The position numbers and the translations under genes are program-made. The notes beneath the pieces are model-generated. The model was not told the DNA's origin. It worked only from the letters and a program-made list of their open reading frames with translations, and did not search any database. Of a stretch of 64,000 nucleotides of DNA, positions 1 through 8,405 are shown one piece after another. The stretch is taken from IMG/VR virus record IMGVR_UViG_3300007516_000015, positions 1-64,000 of that record; one strand, written 5' to 3'. Position 1 is the first letter of the stretch. The number at the start of each line of letters is the position of its first letter. This DNA is from a virus.

Positions 1-2
1 AT

Positions 3-2924
3 ATGTTACTACAACTTCCAGACCAAGTTAAAAATGAATTTAAAAAAGCTTTCTTTGATTTTGTTATTAGTTCTAAATGGAAAGATGTTAAAAACTCATT
101 AGAAATAATAACAGGTGATGACGCTACTTGGGTTAATAAATGGTATTTAACACCTACTTATACCACAATTAATGATGAAGAAGCTATTTTTAAAAATACG
201 ATAAAAACAAATTATAAAACTGAAAACTATTCAATAATAACAAGAGTTGGTAATGACGATATCGATACAAAATATAATTATGTAACTGAACTTAAAGATA
301 ATTCTGCTGCTGTAAATTTTATTTTAGGGTTGATAAACGAAGAAGTTTTAATATCAAACAATACGTATAAAATTTGGAACCAAGAAAGAGTTGCAAATAA
401 CGAGACAACTAGTCGTGGTGCGGTTAGCTTTTCTAAATCTGATTTTGAACTTTATATAAATAAAGTTAAAAGTCTTCTACAGGTAGATACTAGAACACAG
501 GAAGAAAAACAAAAAGAAAAAGCTAATAAAATTTTCGGAACTGATAAACAAAACGTCATCAAATTCCAATTATATAGAACATGTAAAAATATTTATGATA
601 AATGGATTGGTGGTACAACCAGCCCTGATAAAATAATTTTCAGAAATGGTTTACCAAGAAGAAATGGTTTAGATGTTGAATTAGCAAAACAAAGAGCTAT
701 AACTAAAAATGGTAATTCGACACCTACTTTGATTGATAGCTTTAGATTTGTAACTAGGTCTTTTACAGATATCGGTGACGATTTTTATGTAAACCCTAAA
801 AATATAGTTAATAGCCTAAAAGAAAATCCAGGTTCAAGTTTTTATGACGTAGTAACGTCATTACTTTCTGACAATCAATTTAATTTTATTGCTTTACCCA
901 ACTATATCAATTACGATGATTATAACGAATTAAAAACAATATTTGAACCAGTATCTACCATTGATTCGTTTGGTGCTGGTACAACTGGGCCAGCCTTTGT
1001 TTGTGTATATGTTGGCCAAACATCTAAACATTTAGATATGAGTAATTCTTATTATGAACAAGATGGAATTGATTTCCAATGTGATAAGGATAACAACTTG
1101 AAAAAAATAAACGCTAAAGATTTTCTCGAAGATAAAAAACCTTATGAAAACAATGTTGCTGTTTTTTCAGTTAATTATAGTCAACAAAACCAAAATATTT
1201 TTAAAGATATAACCTTAGACCAAAATGAATTTACTGAAACAAATGAATCACTAAAAGTTATTGACGAAATAGCTAACAAAGGTGCTGAAAATAGAACAAC
1301 TATAGGTGGTCAAAACCTATACGATGTTTATTCTGTTAGAAGTTACACAGCAGGTGTTGAAATGATGGGTAATGCTATGATTCAACCTATGATGTATTTT
1401 CAATTAAATAATATTCCAATGTTTCATGGTGCTTATCTTATCACACACGTTAAACATGCTATCAAACCTAATAGTATGTTAACTAACTTCACTGGGGTTA
1501 GGGTAAGAAATATAGAAACACCTATGTTGGATACATCGTTATTATATATGCCTTTATTAGATAGTTTATTAGCGAGTGAGTCATACGGAACGAAATCAGT
1601 TGATTCTTCGGTTTTTTCAAATTCGCAATATCTAAATAAATCTTTTTTCCCTATTATAGCAACGTTGATTGAAAATGGTTCTATAAACGGAAATATTGAA
1701 CATGGTAATATAACTACTTCAAAAATAATAGTACCAACAGGTATTAAAATTACGATTAGCCCAGAAAGAAAAATTAAATTAATAAAAGAAGCTTCAGATT
1801 CTTTGACTGAGATGTTAGGTGATTGGGTTGATTGGATGATTGAAAATCAATTTACAGGTAACAAGGGTTCTTTTGCTCATATCACTAGTGCTTTTAGAAC
1901 CCAACAAGACCAAAAAGAAGTTAGTCATCAACATGGTAAAAATGCGGCAAAAGAAGGTACTTCTAACCATAGTTGGGGTATAGCTATCGATTTTCAATTC
2001 TTTAAAAAGAATGGTGAGAAAATTGAAATGTATGATAATGGGGAACCAAACATTAAAGTCGGTTATGACTTAAATGAAAACGAATCTTTGGTTTGGTTAT
2101 TAGAAAATTCATACACTTATGGTTGGATTATACCAGAAAAATTAAGAGATAACACTTTATCGGAAGAATTTTGGCATTTTGAATATCATGGTAAATCAGC
2201 TAAGTGTATTCTTAACAACAAACCTGTAATCAAAGGTAAACAAATTGATACAACAAGAATTTATAACCCAATTGTTAAAAACCCTAAAGATAAAGACGGG
2301 AAAGAGGCTGTTTATACTTCATGTACACCAGTAAAAATTAAAGGGCCGAAAAGATTAGACGGTACCGAACAAGATTTCTCAGATTATTTTATTGGAAATT
2401 CGGCTGACTATTGGTCGTTGGTAGCTATATGTGCTTTAGAAAACGACTCAAATCAAGGGAGATGTGATGTTGCACAATCAATTTATAATCGATTGGAATC
2501 AGGTGTTTATGGTTACTCAACAATCAAGGGGTTAATTTTAGCAAATAAGCAATACGAACCAGTTTCAAGAGCTAAAGAAGAATTTAGATTAATAAAAGAT
2601 AGACAAACAGCTATAAGAGCTTTTGCTAAAGCTAAAAATACAAGTACTCAAATTGCTGATGCTAAAATTTTGGAAACGGAAGTTGCTATAAATACTTCTA
2701 GTATGGTCCTTTCATCTAAAAATTTCGTTGGTGGGAGAACAGATTTCTACTCATCCTCTATTAAAAATCGTTATCCAGAAAAAGGAAGACTCGCAGCTGC
2801 TGTTGGAGTTAATGTTGAAAGGAATAATCAAATATTTGGGTGGTTTGTTGGTCCTGGGTCAAAGGAATATGGTAGTACCAACCCACAACCAGCTAATGAA
2901 CCAAACTTTGATGATATAACTTAA
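3..2924 (+). CDS. Tail/baseplate hub protein fused to VanY-type M15 peptidase and SleB-like wall hydrolase
   Basis: Probably the central tail hub protein that penetrates the cell wall, comparable in role to T4 gp27/gp5. Residues 1 to about 560 resemble a hub or late-control-D-like domain, with a conserved-looking stretch around residues 445-500 (MGNAMIQPMMYFQL, MFHGAYLITHVKH). Residues about 590-735 form a D-Ala-D-Ala carboxypeptidase-like M15 domain: HITSAFRTQQ, the zinc motif SNHSWGIAID and EFWHFEYHG. Residues about 800-950 match a SleB/hydrolase-2 fold (WSLVAICALENDSNQG, DVAQSIYNRL, TIKGLI), with Glu in ALEND as likely catalytic acid. The frame is open to the window edge, so the first Met is probably internal and the gene truncated at its 5' end. 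The hydrolase domains are fairly sure; the hub assignment is inferred from position and architecture. Confidence 0.72.
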   Translation: MLLQLPDQVKNEFKKAFFDFVISSKWKDVKNSLEIITGDDATWVNKWYLTPTYTTINDEEAIFKNTIKTNYKTENYSIITRVGNDDIDTKYNYVTELKDNSAAVNFILGLINEEVLISNNTYKIWNQERVANNETTSRGAVSFSKSDFELYINKVKSLLQVDTRTQEEKQKEKANKIFGTDKQNVIKFQLYRTCKNIYDKWIGGTTSPDKIIFRNGLPRRNGLDVELAKQRAITKNGNSTPTLIDSFRFVTRSFTDIGDDFYVNPKNIVNSLKENPGSSFYDVVTSLLSDNQFNFIALPNYINYDDYNELKTIFEPVSTIDSFGAGTTGPAFVCVYVGQTSKHLDMSNSYYEQDGIDFQCDKDNNLKKINAKDFLEDKKPYENNVAVFSVNYSQQNQNIFKDITLDQNEFTETNESLKVIDEIANKGAENRTTIGGQNLYDVYSVRSYTAGVEMMGNAMIQPMMYFQLNNIPMFHGAYLITHVKHAIKPNSMLTNFTGVRVRNIETPMLDTSLLYMPLLDSLLASESYGTKSVDSSVFSNSQYLNKSFFPIIATLIENGSINGNIEHGNITTSKIIVPTGIKITISPERKIKLIKEASDSLTEMLGDWVDWMIENQFTGNKGSFAHITSAFRTQQDQKEVSHQHGKNAAKEGTSNHSWGIAIDFQFFKKNGEKIEMYDNGEPNIKVGYDLNENESLVWLLENSYTYGWIIPEKLRDNTLSEEFWHFEYHGKSAKCILNNKPVIKGKQIDTTRIYNPIVKNPKDKDGKEAVYTSCTPVKIKGPKRLDGTEQDFSDYFIGNSADYWSLVAICALENDSNQGRCDVAQSIYNRLESGVYGYSTIKGLILANKQYEPVSRAKEEFRLIKDRQTAIRAFAKAKNTSTQIADAKILETEVAINTSSMVLSSKNFVGGRTDFYSSSIKNRYPEKGRLAAAVGVNVERNNQIFGWFVGPGSKEYGSTNPQPANEPNFDDIT

Positions 2925-2926
2925 CG

Positions 2927-2957
2927 TTGCTAATTAGTAAAAATATTGGTATCTTTA
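2927..2957 (+). promoter_or_regulatory. Bacteroidota-type promoter (TTG-N20-TATCTTTA)
   Basis: TTG at 2927-2929 and TATCTTTA at 2950-2957 are separated by 20 nt. The next start codon is at 2962, only 4 nt after the -7 box, so the transcript should be leaderless or almost so. The flank GTTGCTAATT is repeated at the promoter before the gene at 45244. Confidence 0.6.
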
Positions 2958-2961
2958 CAAG

Positions 2962-3597
2962 ATGGTTGCCAATATTTTCTCAAAAACTAGTATAGATGTA
3001 CCTTTCGACTTTAATGTTGTATCATCTTTTGATGATGCGATAGAAGGACTACCTACTTTGATAATTGGATATGATTATGTTAATGAGCATTACCCAGATT
3101 TCGATATCACCAATATCCATTTAGGGGGTAATTTATATTGGACATTTAAAAAAAACGAGAAACGTGATAAATTAGAAAAAGATTTAAGGTGGTTCATAAC
3201 AAAAGTATATACTGATTTAATAAATGATTTATCTTACATTTTTATCGACCCTATCCAGTATAATAGAAAAACGTTGGTGAAAATAATTAGAAAAATATAT
3301 TCACTCGAATATAAGGTAAGTTATTTTAATGAAGAGATGGTGTACATTTATGGTGGTAAATTTATCTTTGGTGTTAACCTAAAACTGTTGAAATATATGG
3401 GTTTAGACGTGGAAAAAATTAAATTTAAAATTAAGAACATAAGTGACGTTTTTTTAGATGATAAAGAGATACTTATTGAATATAAGAGCACAATATCTTC
3501 ACTTGATAATAAAGTTAGATATATACCGTTTTTATACTTGATAAGAAATGGAAAAAACAATACTTCTAGCGTCTTTCATCTTTCCAGAGAGAGTTGA
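2962..3597 (+). CDS. Hypothetical protein, 211 aa
   Basis: I recognise no family. The protein is mixed alpha/beta by eye, rich in Lys, Ile and Tyr, with no signal peptide or membrane segment. It begins 4 nt after a promoter -7 box, and its last 50 nt overlap the start of the next gene in another frame. The ATG at 2962 is chosen because the promoter sits directly before it. The early-type promoter suggests expression soon after infection, although the gene lies between a tail hub gene and putative virion genes. The overlap suggests translational coupling with the 133-residue protein that follows. Confidence 0.6.
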   Translation: MVANIFSKTSIDVPFDFNVVSSFDDAIEGLPTLIIGYDYVNEHYPDFDITNIHLGGNLYWTFKKNEKRDKLEKDLRWFITKVYTDLINDLSYIFIDPIQYNRKTLVKIIRKIYSLEYKVSYFNEEMVYIYGGKFIFGVNLKLLKYMGLDVEKIKFKIKNISDVFLDDKEILIEYKSTISSLDNKVRYIPFLYLIRNGKNNTSSVFHLSRES

Positions 3598-3949
3598 ATG
3601 GTTTCTTGGTTACCTTGAGGCTAGATTCTCTATTACCAAAGATAAAGTTTTTTGTTATAAAAACCTTGATGATGAATCAAAGGTTATTATAACATTTAAA
3701 ATTGTTATGCAAGAAGGTAATAAGTTAAACCTTAAAGAATTATTTCCAAGTGCTGTCCCTATTCATAAAAAAGGTAATGCGTTATATACTATAAACGCTT
3801 TAAATAAACTGATTGATAAAACTCATGTTTCAGAAACTGGTATTATTGATTACAAATCAATAAAAATAAATTGGGATGAATATCAGAATAAAATCATATT
3901 AATCGATAATAAAGAACTAGCCATTTTCAGTATAGAAAGGGTTTTTTGA
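3548..3949 (+). CDS. Hypothetical protein, 133 aa
   Basis: Unrecognised soluble protein. Start: the first ATG (3548) gives a 50-nt overlap with the preceding gene. There is no early in-frame alternative that avoids the overlap without losing the hydrophobic N-terminal strand-helix region (TILLASFIFPERVEWFLGYL). The last third contains alternating hydrophobic strands, for example IILIDNKELAIFSI. It is probably co-expressed and coupled with the upstream gene. A separate late-type motif follows it at 3960, so the next two genes are likely a different transcription unit. Confidence 0.55.
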   Translation: MEKTILLASFIFPERVEWFLGYLEARFSITKDKVFCYKNLDDESKVIITFKIVMQEGNKLNLKELFPSAVPIHKKGNALYTINALNKLIDKTHVSETGIIDYKSIKINWDEYQNKIILIDNKELAIFSIERVF

Positions 3950-3959
3950 TAGTTCCATT

Positions 3960-3968
3960 ATATTTATA
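3960..3968 (+). promoter_or_regulatory. Candidate late promoter motif ATATTTATA
   Basis: ATATTTATA lies 30 nt before the ATG at 3999 with no TTG at the early-promoter distance. The same motif recurs before other virion genes (33523, 40079, 40110, 54522). Confidence 0.4.
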
Positions 3969-3998
3969 TAAAAGATAACAAGACTTTAAATATAAGTT

Positions 3999-4181
3999 AT
4001 GGAAAATAAAACCCCAATAGAAAAAAAAGAAGCTTTGAAAAAAGCTTTGAACTCTATGTTAGACGAAAATTCAGATGTGGATTGTTCAACAGGTGTTTGT
4101 GTTATAAAAGGTGATAAAAGCCTAGTAGAACGCATTAACAAAAAAATAATAACAGAAGACGGTAGACAACTATTATTTTAA
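3999..4181 (+). CDS. Small hypothetical protein, 60 aa
   Basis: A 60-residue charged protein with an N-terminal amphipathic helix (KKEALKKALNSML), a short Cys pair (DCSTGVC) and the C-terminal segment KKIITEDGRQLLF. It is followed without any gap by the next gene: its stop codon ends at 4181 and the next ATG begins at 4182. A late-type motif lies 30 nt upstream. It is probably made with the acidic 264-residue protein downstream. Its function is unknown. The IITE segment resembles the (L/I)xE pattern cleaved by T4-type prohead protease, which is only suggestive. Confidence 0.6.
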   Translation: MENKTPIEKKEALKKALNSMLDENSDVDCSTGVCVIKGDKSLVERINKKIITEDGRQLLF

Positions 4182-4976
4182 ATGAAAAAGAACTTTAACC
4201 AAGCTTTATTAAACGAAGAAATTAAAAAATTCATGTTTCTTACTGAATATGATTTTTATCAAGAAAAAAAAGAAACTCCAGAATACAAAGACCTTCTTTT
4301 AGGTGATGAACCAATGATAGAAGCGGATGACGCACCTTCAGATTTAGAACCTGAAGACCAAGTTGATAGCGCAGCTGGAAACATCGCGTCAGATTTAGGT
4401 ATAGACGATGCTAACCCTGAAGGTGGTGAAGAAGGTGGTGAAGAAATGGGTAACACCCCAGAACCTGATGCAAACGCTGAAGAAATTCCAGCACCAGAAC
4501 CAACTCCACCGCCAATTCCAGAACCACAAAGTGATGATGTGGAAGTAGATGTTACATCTTTGGTACAAGGTTCTGAAGAGGCTAAAGAATCTGCTGATAT
4601 TGCGGCTAAAAATAGCCAAATGCTTTTACAAAAATTAACCGATTTGGAAAATAGAATGGCAAAAATGGCTGTTCTTTCAGATAAAATTGAAGGGCTTGAA
4701 CAAGAAATTGTGAAAAGAAACCCAACACCAGTTGAAAAAATGGAAATGAGAACAGTTAGCTCTGCCCCGTTTAACCAAAAATTAACTGATTATTGGGCAA
4801 ACAAAGAAGGTGCTTATGATGTTATGAATAACGAGAAGAAACCTAAAGAGTATGTTCTAACAAAAGATGATGTAGATTCTTCATATAGTGCTGCTGGAAT
4901 TAAAAATAGTTTTTCAGTGGATAAAAACCCATACGAAGAAGAATCAACCGAAGATTATTACGAAGAAGAAATGTAA
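4182..4976 (+). CDS. Acidic, proline-rich putative virion protein, 264 aa
   Basis: The protein starts with a basic/hydrophobic N-terminus (LLNEEIKKFMFLTEYDFY). A long acidic Pro/Glu-rich disordered region follows (about residues 30-120), then a predicted coiled coil (about 125-180; AAKNSQMLLQKLTDLENRMA, then KIEGLEQEIV). The tail is acidic and ends EDYYEEEM. Acidic disordered proteins with coiled coils in T4-like phages are often head scaffold, core or internal proteins, so that is my best guess; no family is recognised. An FLTE site near residue 25 could be a prohead protease target. The gene ends just before a strong terminator at 4984. Confidence 0.55.
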   Translation: MKKNFNQALLNEEIKKFMFLTEYDFYQEKKETPEYKDLLLGDEPMIEADDAPSDLEPEDQVDSAAGNIASDLGIDDANPEGGEEGGEEMGNTPEPDANAEEIPAPEPTPPPIPEPQSDDVEVDVTSLVQGSEEAKESADIAAKNSQMLLQKLTDLENRMAKMAVLSDKIEGLEQEIVKRNPTPVEKMEMRTVSSAPFNQKLTDYWANKEGAYDVMNNEKKPKEYVLTKDDVDSSYSAAGIKNSFSVDKNPYEEESTEDYYEEEM

Positions 4977-4983
4977 ATTAAAG

Positions 4984-5007
4984 AACCCCAAATTGGGGTT
5001 TTTTTGT
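4984..5007 (+). terminator. Rho-independent terminator
   Basis: Stem AACCCC/GGGGTT with a short AAATT-type loop (4984-5000) is followed by a run of T. It closes the unit that ends at 4976. Confidence 0.85.
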
Positions 5008-5117
5008 TTTATATGGGTTTTTTTATTTGGTTTAGTTGTATCATAAATTAAATTTCGGTAAGTTTGAAAAAATAAATATTATACGAACTTTAATTCGTGA
5101 AATAGAGTAAATTTTAC

Positions 5118-5148
5118 TTGACTTTTCTCAGATTCTATAGTATATTTG
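5118..5148 (+). promoter_or_regulatory. Bacteroidota-type promoter (TTG-N20-TATATTTG) for the replication block
   Basis: TTG at 5118-5120 and the consensus -7 box TATATTTG at 5141-5148 are 20 nt apart. Transcription should start near 5153-5156, giving an A-rich leader of about 45 nt before the ssDNA-binding protein gene. The 223-nt gap 4977-5199 holds only this promoter and the upstream terminator. Confidence 0.75.
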
Positions 5149-5199
5149 TAATATTAGAATTAAGAAAATAACAACTATATATAAATAAAACAAACAAAA

Positions 5200-6108
5200 A
5201 TGAGTGTACAAAATAACGCTTTGGCGGCAATGCTAGAACAGTATGAAACCAATAACAAACCGAAGTATGAAAAGAGAACAGATAAGGTTTTTGACCTTAA
5301 AAATTACTTCACAACTTACCTACCTAAAGGTACTGTTTCATTAACAAAAACAATTAGAATACTACCAACAGCAGACGGTTCATCTCCATTTGTTGAGATG
5401 CATGGACATAAAATCAAAATTGATGGTGAATGGAAAACATTTCCATGTTTAAAACATGAGAAAAATGAACCATGTCCGTTTTGTGAAGCACGTGAAGCTT
5501 TATTGGCTACTGGTAGTGAAACAGATAAAGAATTGGCTAAAACATACAACACTAGGTTGATGTATATTGTTAAAGTAATTGACCGAGATGATGAAGAACA
5601 TGGTGTTAAATTTTGGAGATTTAATCACAATTACAAAAAAGAAGGTAATTTGGATAAAATTCAAGCTGTAATAAGGGCTATTAAAAAAGATATCACTAAC
5701 CCAGAAATTGGACGTGACCTTTCTTTAACAATAAATAAAAACGATGAAATCACTGTAGTTTCTGGTGTTGCATCTTTAGACCCTTCGCCATTATCTGAAG
5801 ACCCAAAACAAGCTGCTGAATGGATGGCTGATGACAGAACTTGGAGAAGTGTGTATGCTGAAAAAAACTATGATTATTTATTAATAGTTGTAAAAGGTGG
5901 TGTTCCAGTTTGGGATAAAACCGCTAATTGTTTTGTTGACAAAAACAGTACAGCAGCTGTTAAAACCGAAACCAATGCTTTGGATACGGAATTAACTATG
6001 GGTGTTGAAAACGTAAAGTCTAACATTATCGCATCTACTACTGAAACAGTCACTTCAAGTGTTGAATCAACTGTAGAGGATGAAGTTGATGACGATTTAC
6101 CGTTCTAA
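5200..6108 (+). CDS. 32: gp32-like single-stranded DNA-binding protein
   Basis: Coats single-stranded DNA during replication and recombination and organises the replisome. The gp32 features seen are an N-terminal basic segment, a zinc-binding cluster (Cys83, His86, Cys92, Cys95 in PCLKH and PCPFC, perhaps with an upstream His) inside an OB-like core, and an acidic C-terminus. Its 302 residues match T4 gp32 (301). The final residues are VDDDLPF, very like the C-terminal tip of bacterial SSB rather than that of T4 gp32. It stands first in the replication block behind a strong early-type promoter and is followed by a terminator-like hairpin and the uvsX homologue. Confidence 0.88.
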   Translation: MSVQNNALAAMLEQYETNNKPKYEKRTDKVFDLKNYFTTYLPKGTVSLTKTIRILPTADGSSPFVEMHGHKIKIDGEWKTFPCLKHEKNEPCPFCEAREALLATGSETDKELAKTYNTRLMYIVKVIDRDDEEHGVKFWRFNHNYKKEGNLDKIQAVIRAIKKDITNPEIGRDLSLTINKNDEITVVSGVASLDPSPLSEDPKQAAEWMADDRTWRSVYAEKNYDYLLIVVKGGVPVWDKTANCFVDKNSTAAVKTETNALDTELTMGVENVKSNIIASTTETVTSSVESTVEDEVDDDLPF

Positions 6109-6130
6109 ACTATTTAATGGTTTTAATAAT

Positions 6131-6159
6131 AAAAAAAGGTGAGAGATTGCCTTTTTTTA
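6131..6159 (+). terminator. Possible weak terminator or attenuator
   Basis: An A-run plus GG pairs with CC plus a T-run around a 10-nt loop (6131-6159). The stem has few G-C pairs, so partial termination after gene 32 is more likely than complete. That would fit a higher need for SSB than for downstream proteins. Confidence 0.45.
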
Positions 6160-6191
6160 TTCCAAAATAATAAAAATTAAAAAGTGTAGTT

Positions 6192-7295
6192 ATGGCTAAA
6201 AAACCAGAAAAGAAACAAATTGAGAAAAAAGCGTTTGATGCTGAAAGTTTCTTACTATCAGAAGGATTAAATACTGAACCTGAAGATAAAGAATTAAGTT
6301 GGATACCGTTAAGTAAAGCTTGGCATGATGCTATTAAATTACCTGGGTTTCCTAGGGGTTATGTTTCTTTGGTTAGAGGTTTTTCAAATACTGGTAAATC
6401 AACGGCTTTCTATGAAGCGATTGTAGGTGCTCAAAAAATAGGTGACTACCCTATAGTTATTGAAACTGAAGGAAATTGGAATGCTAACCACGCGAAAATG
6501 GTTGGTGTTAAATTTATAGAAGTTACTGACGAAGAAACTGGTGAAATTAAATTAAAACCAGATGGTTTTTTATTAATTAGAAATCAAGATTTGTTTGCCA
6601 GATATAAAAATTACTGTCATAAAGAGAGTAAAATGAAAGCCACACAAACTCGTAACCAACCAGTTATAGAGGATGTAGCTCTCTTTATGGAAGAGATGAT
6701 AAAAAAACAAACAGATGGTATTTTACCAAAAAATCTTTGTTTTCTATGGGATTCAATAGGTACTTTAAATGGTTATCAATCAGCAACAGCTAACGGTAGA
6801 AATGCTCAATGGAATGCTGGTGCTATGAATGTTTTTGGTACGATTGTTAATTTTTTAATTCCTTCATCAAGAGCGATAGATAGTGAATTTACCAACACAT
6901 TCATTTGTGTTCAAAAAATTTGGTTAGATAACATGAACGGTAGTGTTATCAAACATAAAGGTGGTGAATTTATGTATTACAATTGTCGTTTAAATGTTCA
7001 CTTAGGTGGTGTGTTAACACATGGGACAACTAAACTTAAAGCAACTTCTTTAGGACAAGATTTCCAGTATGGTACTGAGGCTAAAATCAAATGTGATAAA
7101 AACCATGTTAATGGTATAGAAAAGATGGGTAAAATTGCATCAACACCTTTTGGGTATGTTAACCCAGATGAGTTAGATGAATGGAAAAAAACACATCGTC
7201 AATTTATTCATGATTCATTAAATGTAACTTATGAAGTTGATGTGAAGTTCGACCAAGAAGATGGAACGTTTGACTCTGACGATATCAGAGTTTAA
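6192..7295 (+). CDS. uvsX: UvsX/RecA-like recombinase
   Basis: ATP-dependent strand-exchange protein that forms filaments on ssDNA and drives recombination-dependent replication. The RecA core is visible: Walker A GFSNTGKST at residues 63-71, Walker B-like hydrophobic stretch ending in Asp (LCFLWDS) near residues 181-187, then the DNA-binding loop region. The C-terminus is acidic (DQEDGTFDSDDI). At 367 residues it is close to T4 UvsX (391). Placement after gene 32 and before RNase H fits a replication/recombination operon. The start ATG at 6192 follows an AAAAAGTGTAGTT leader without a Shine-Dalgarno site. Confidence 0.9.
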   Translation: MAKKPEKKQIEKKAFDAESFLLSEGLNTEPEDKELSWIPLSKAWHDAIKLPGFPRGYVSLVRGFSNTGKSTAFYEAIVGAQKIGDYPIVIETEGNWNANHAKMVGVKFIEVTDEETGEIKLKPDGFLLIRNQDLFARYKNYCHKESKMKATQTRNQPVIEDVALFMEEMIKKQTDGILPKNLCFLWDSIGTLNGYQSATANGRNAQWNAGAMNVFGTIVNFLIPSSRAIDSEFTNTFICVQKIWLDNMNGSVIKHKGGEFMYYNCRLNVHLGGVLTHGTTKLKATSLGQDFQYGTEAKIKCDKNHVNGIEKMGKIASTPFGYVNPDELDEWKKTHRQFIHDSLNVTYEVDVKFDQEDGTFDSDDIRV

Positions 7296-7311
7296 TATAG
7301 TATTAACCCTT

Positions 7312-7319
7312 TAATTTTG
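7312..7319 (+). promoter_or_regulatory. Possible -7 box (TAATTTTG) directly before rnh
   Basis: TAATTTTG matches TAnnTTTG and ends 5 nt before the ATG at 7325, the spacing seen at the leaderless-type promoters here. However, no TTG lies 19-20 nt upstream, only TTT, so it may be weak or fortuitous. Confidence 0.3.
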
Positions 7320-7324
7320 TTTAA

Positions 7325-8383
7325 ATGAACAAAAGACCACCAAGAACTGGTGAAGTAGTTCTTAAAAGAAAAAATACCTTGCTGGTTGATGGGTCAGCAT
7401 TGTTTAAACAATCATTCAACGGTGCTAAAGACCAATACAACCATTTTGGTTGTCATATAGGTGGTCTATTAGCTTTCTTAACAACATTAAGGATGGTGTT
7501 AGAGAATGATTTATACCATAGAGTTTACGTTTTTTGGGATGGAACTTTCAGTGGGAAACTTAGATATAATATTTACCAACCGTATAAAAGTGGTCGAGGT
7601 AAAGATTATATCAATGGCACACAACCTACTGACGAGAGTGAATTAAACCAAAGAAAACTTCTTTGGGAATACCTAAATGAAATGTATGTAAGACAAATAA
7701 AAGATGAGGTCGTTGAAGGTGATGATTTTATAGCTTACTATTGTCTAAATAAAACCCCGAATGAAAGAATTACAATCATTTCAAATGACCGTGATTTTTT
7801 ACAACTATTATCTGATGATATTCGAATCTATTTTCTAGATATGAAAGTTTATGTCACGATAGACAATTACCTTGAATACCCAAAGAAATTCAAATTTCAT
7901 CAAAGCAATTCAGTTTTAATGAAAACAATGGTTGGTGATTCAAGTGATAGTATCAAGGGGATAAGTCGATTAGGTGAAGATACATTAATTAAATATTTCC
8001 CAGAACTAAAAGAAAGAAAAGTTAGTTTAAATGAAATAATTGATAGTGCTAAAAAACAACAAGAAGAAAGGGTTAATAATAAAAAAAAACCACTTGCGGT
8101 ATTTCAAAATATCATCAATGGTATTACTGATGGTCCTCAAAAGGAAAAAATTTATGAGATAAATGAATGTCTTGTCAATCTAAGTAAACCAATGATGACC
8201 AAAGATGCTATAGAGTCTTTAGAACAGTTAATGGAAGGGACTTTAGATTCATCGGGTCGCGAATTAAAAAACGTTTTCACTATGATGAAACGAGATGGAT
8301 TAAATCACGCTTTGGGAAATAGAAGATACGAAAGTTTCTTAGAACCATTCAAGAAGCTAATACCAAGAGAAATTAATTTTTAA
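7325..8383 (+). CDS. rnh: RNase H / FEN-family 5'-3' nuclease (T4 Rnh-like)
   Basis: Removes RNA primers and flaps from lagging-strand fragments. The 5'-nuclease (PIN/FEN) fold shows acidic metal ligands in order: LLVDGSALF (Asp near residue 22), VYVFWDG, EVVEGDDFIAYY, TIISNDRDFLQLL, and the helix-hairpin-helix segment MVGDSSDSIKGI. A length of 352 residues is near T4 RNase H (305) with a longer C-terminus. It lies 29 nt after uvsX. A bacterial Pol I-type 5' nuclease domain is the alternative name for the same activity. Confidence 0.85.
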   Translation: MNKRPPRTGEVVLKRKNTLLVDGSALFKQSFNGAKDQYNHFGCHIGGLLAFLTTLRMVLENDLYHRVYVFWDGTFSGKLRYNIYQPYKSGRGKDYINGTQPTDESELNQRKLLWEYLNEMYVRQIKDEVVEGDDFIAYYCLNKTPNERITIISNDRDFLQLLSDDIRIYFLDMKVYVTIDNYLEYPKKFKFHQSNSVLMKTMVGDSSDSIKGISRLGEDTLIKYFPELKERKVSLNEIIDSAKKQQEERVNNKKKPLAVFQNIINGITDGPQKEKIYEINECLVNLSKPMMTKDAIESLEQLMEGTLDSSGRELKNVFTMMKRDGLNHALGNRRYESFLEPFKKLIPREINF

Positions 8384-8405
8384 ACAAACAAATAAATAAA
8401 CAAAC

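Noticed and set aside
2728-2919. Second plus-strand frame at the end of the hub gene
   Set aside because: Fully inside the SleB-like domain in another frame with no support.
4395-4619. Minus-strand 74-residue frame rich in Trp and Phe
   Set aside because: Antisense of a Pro/Glu-rich region; no start context or promoter.
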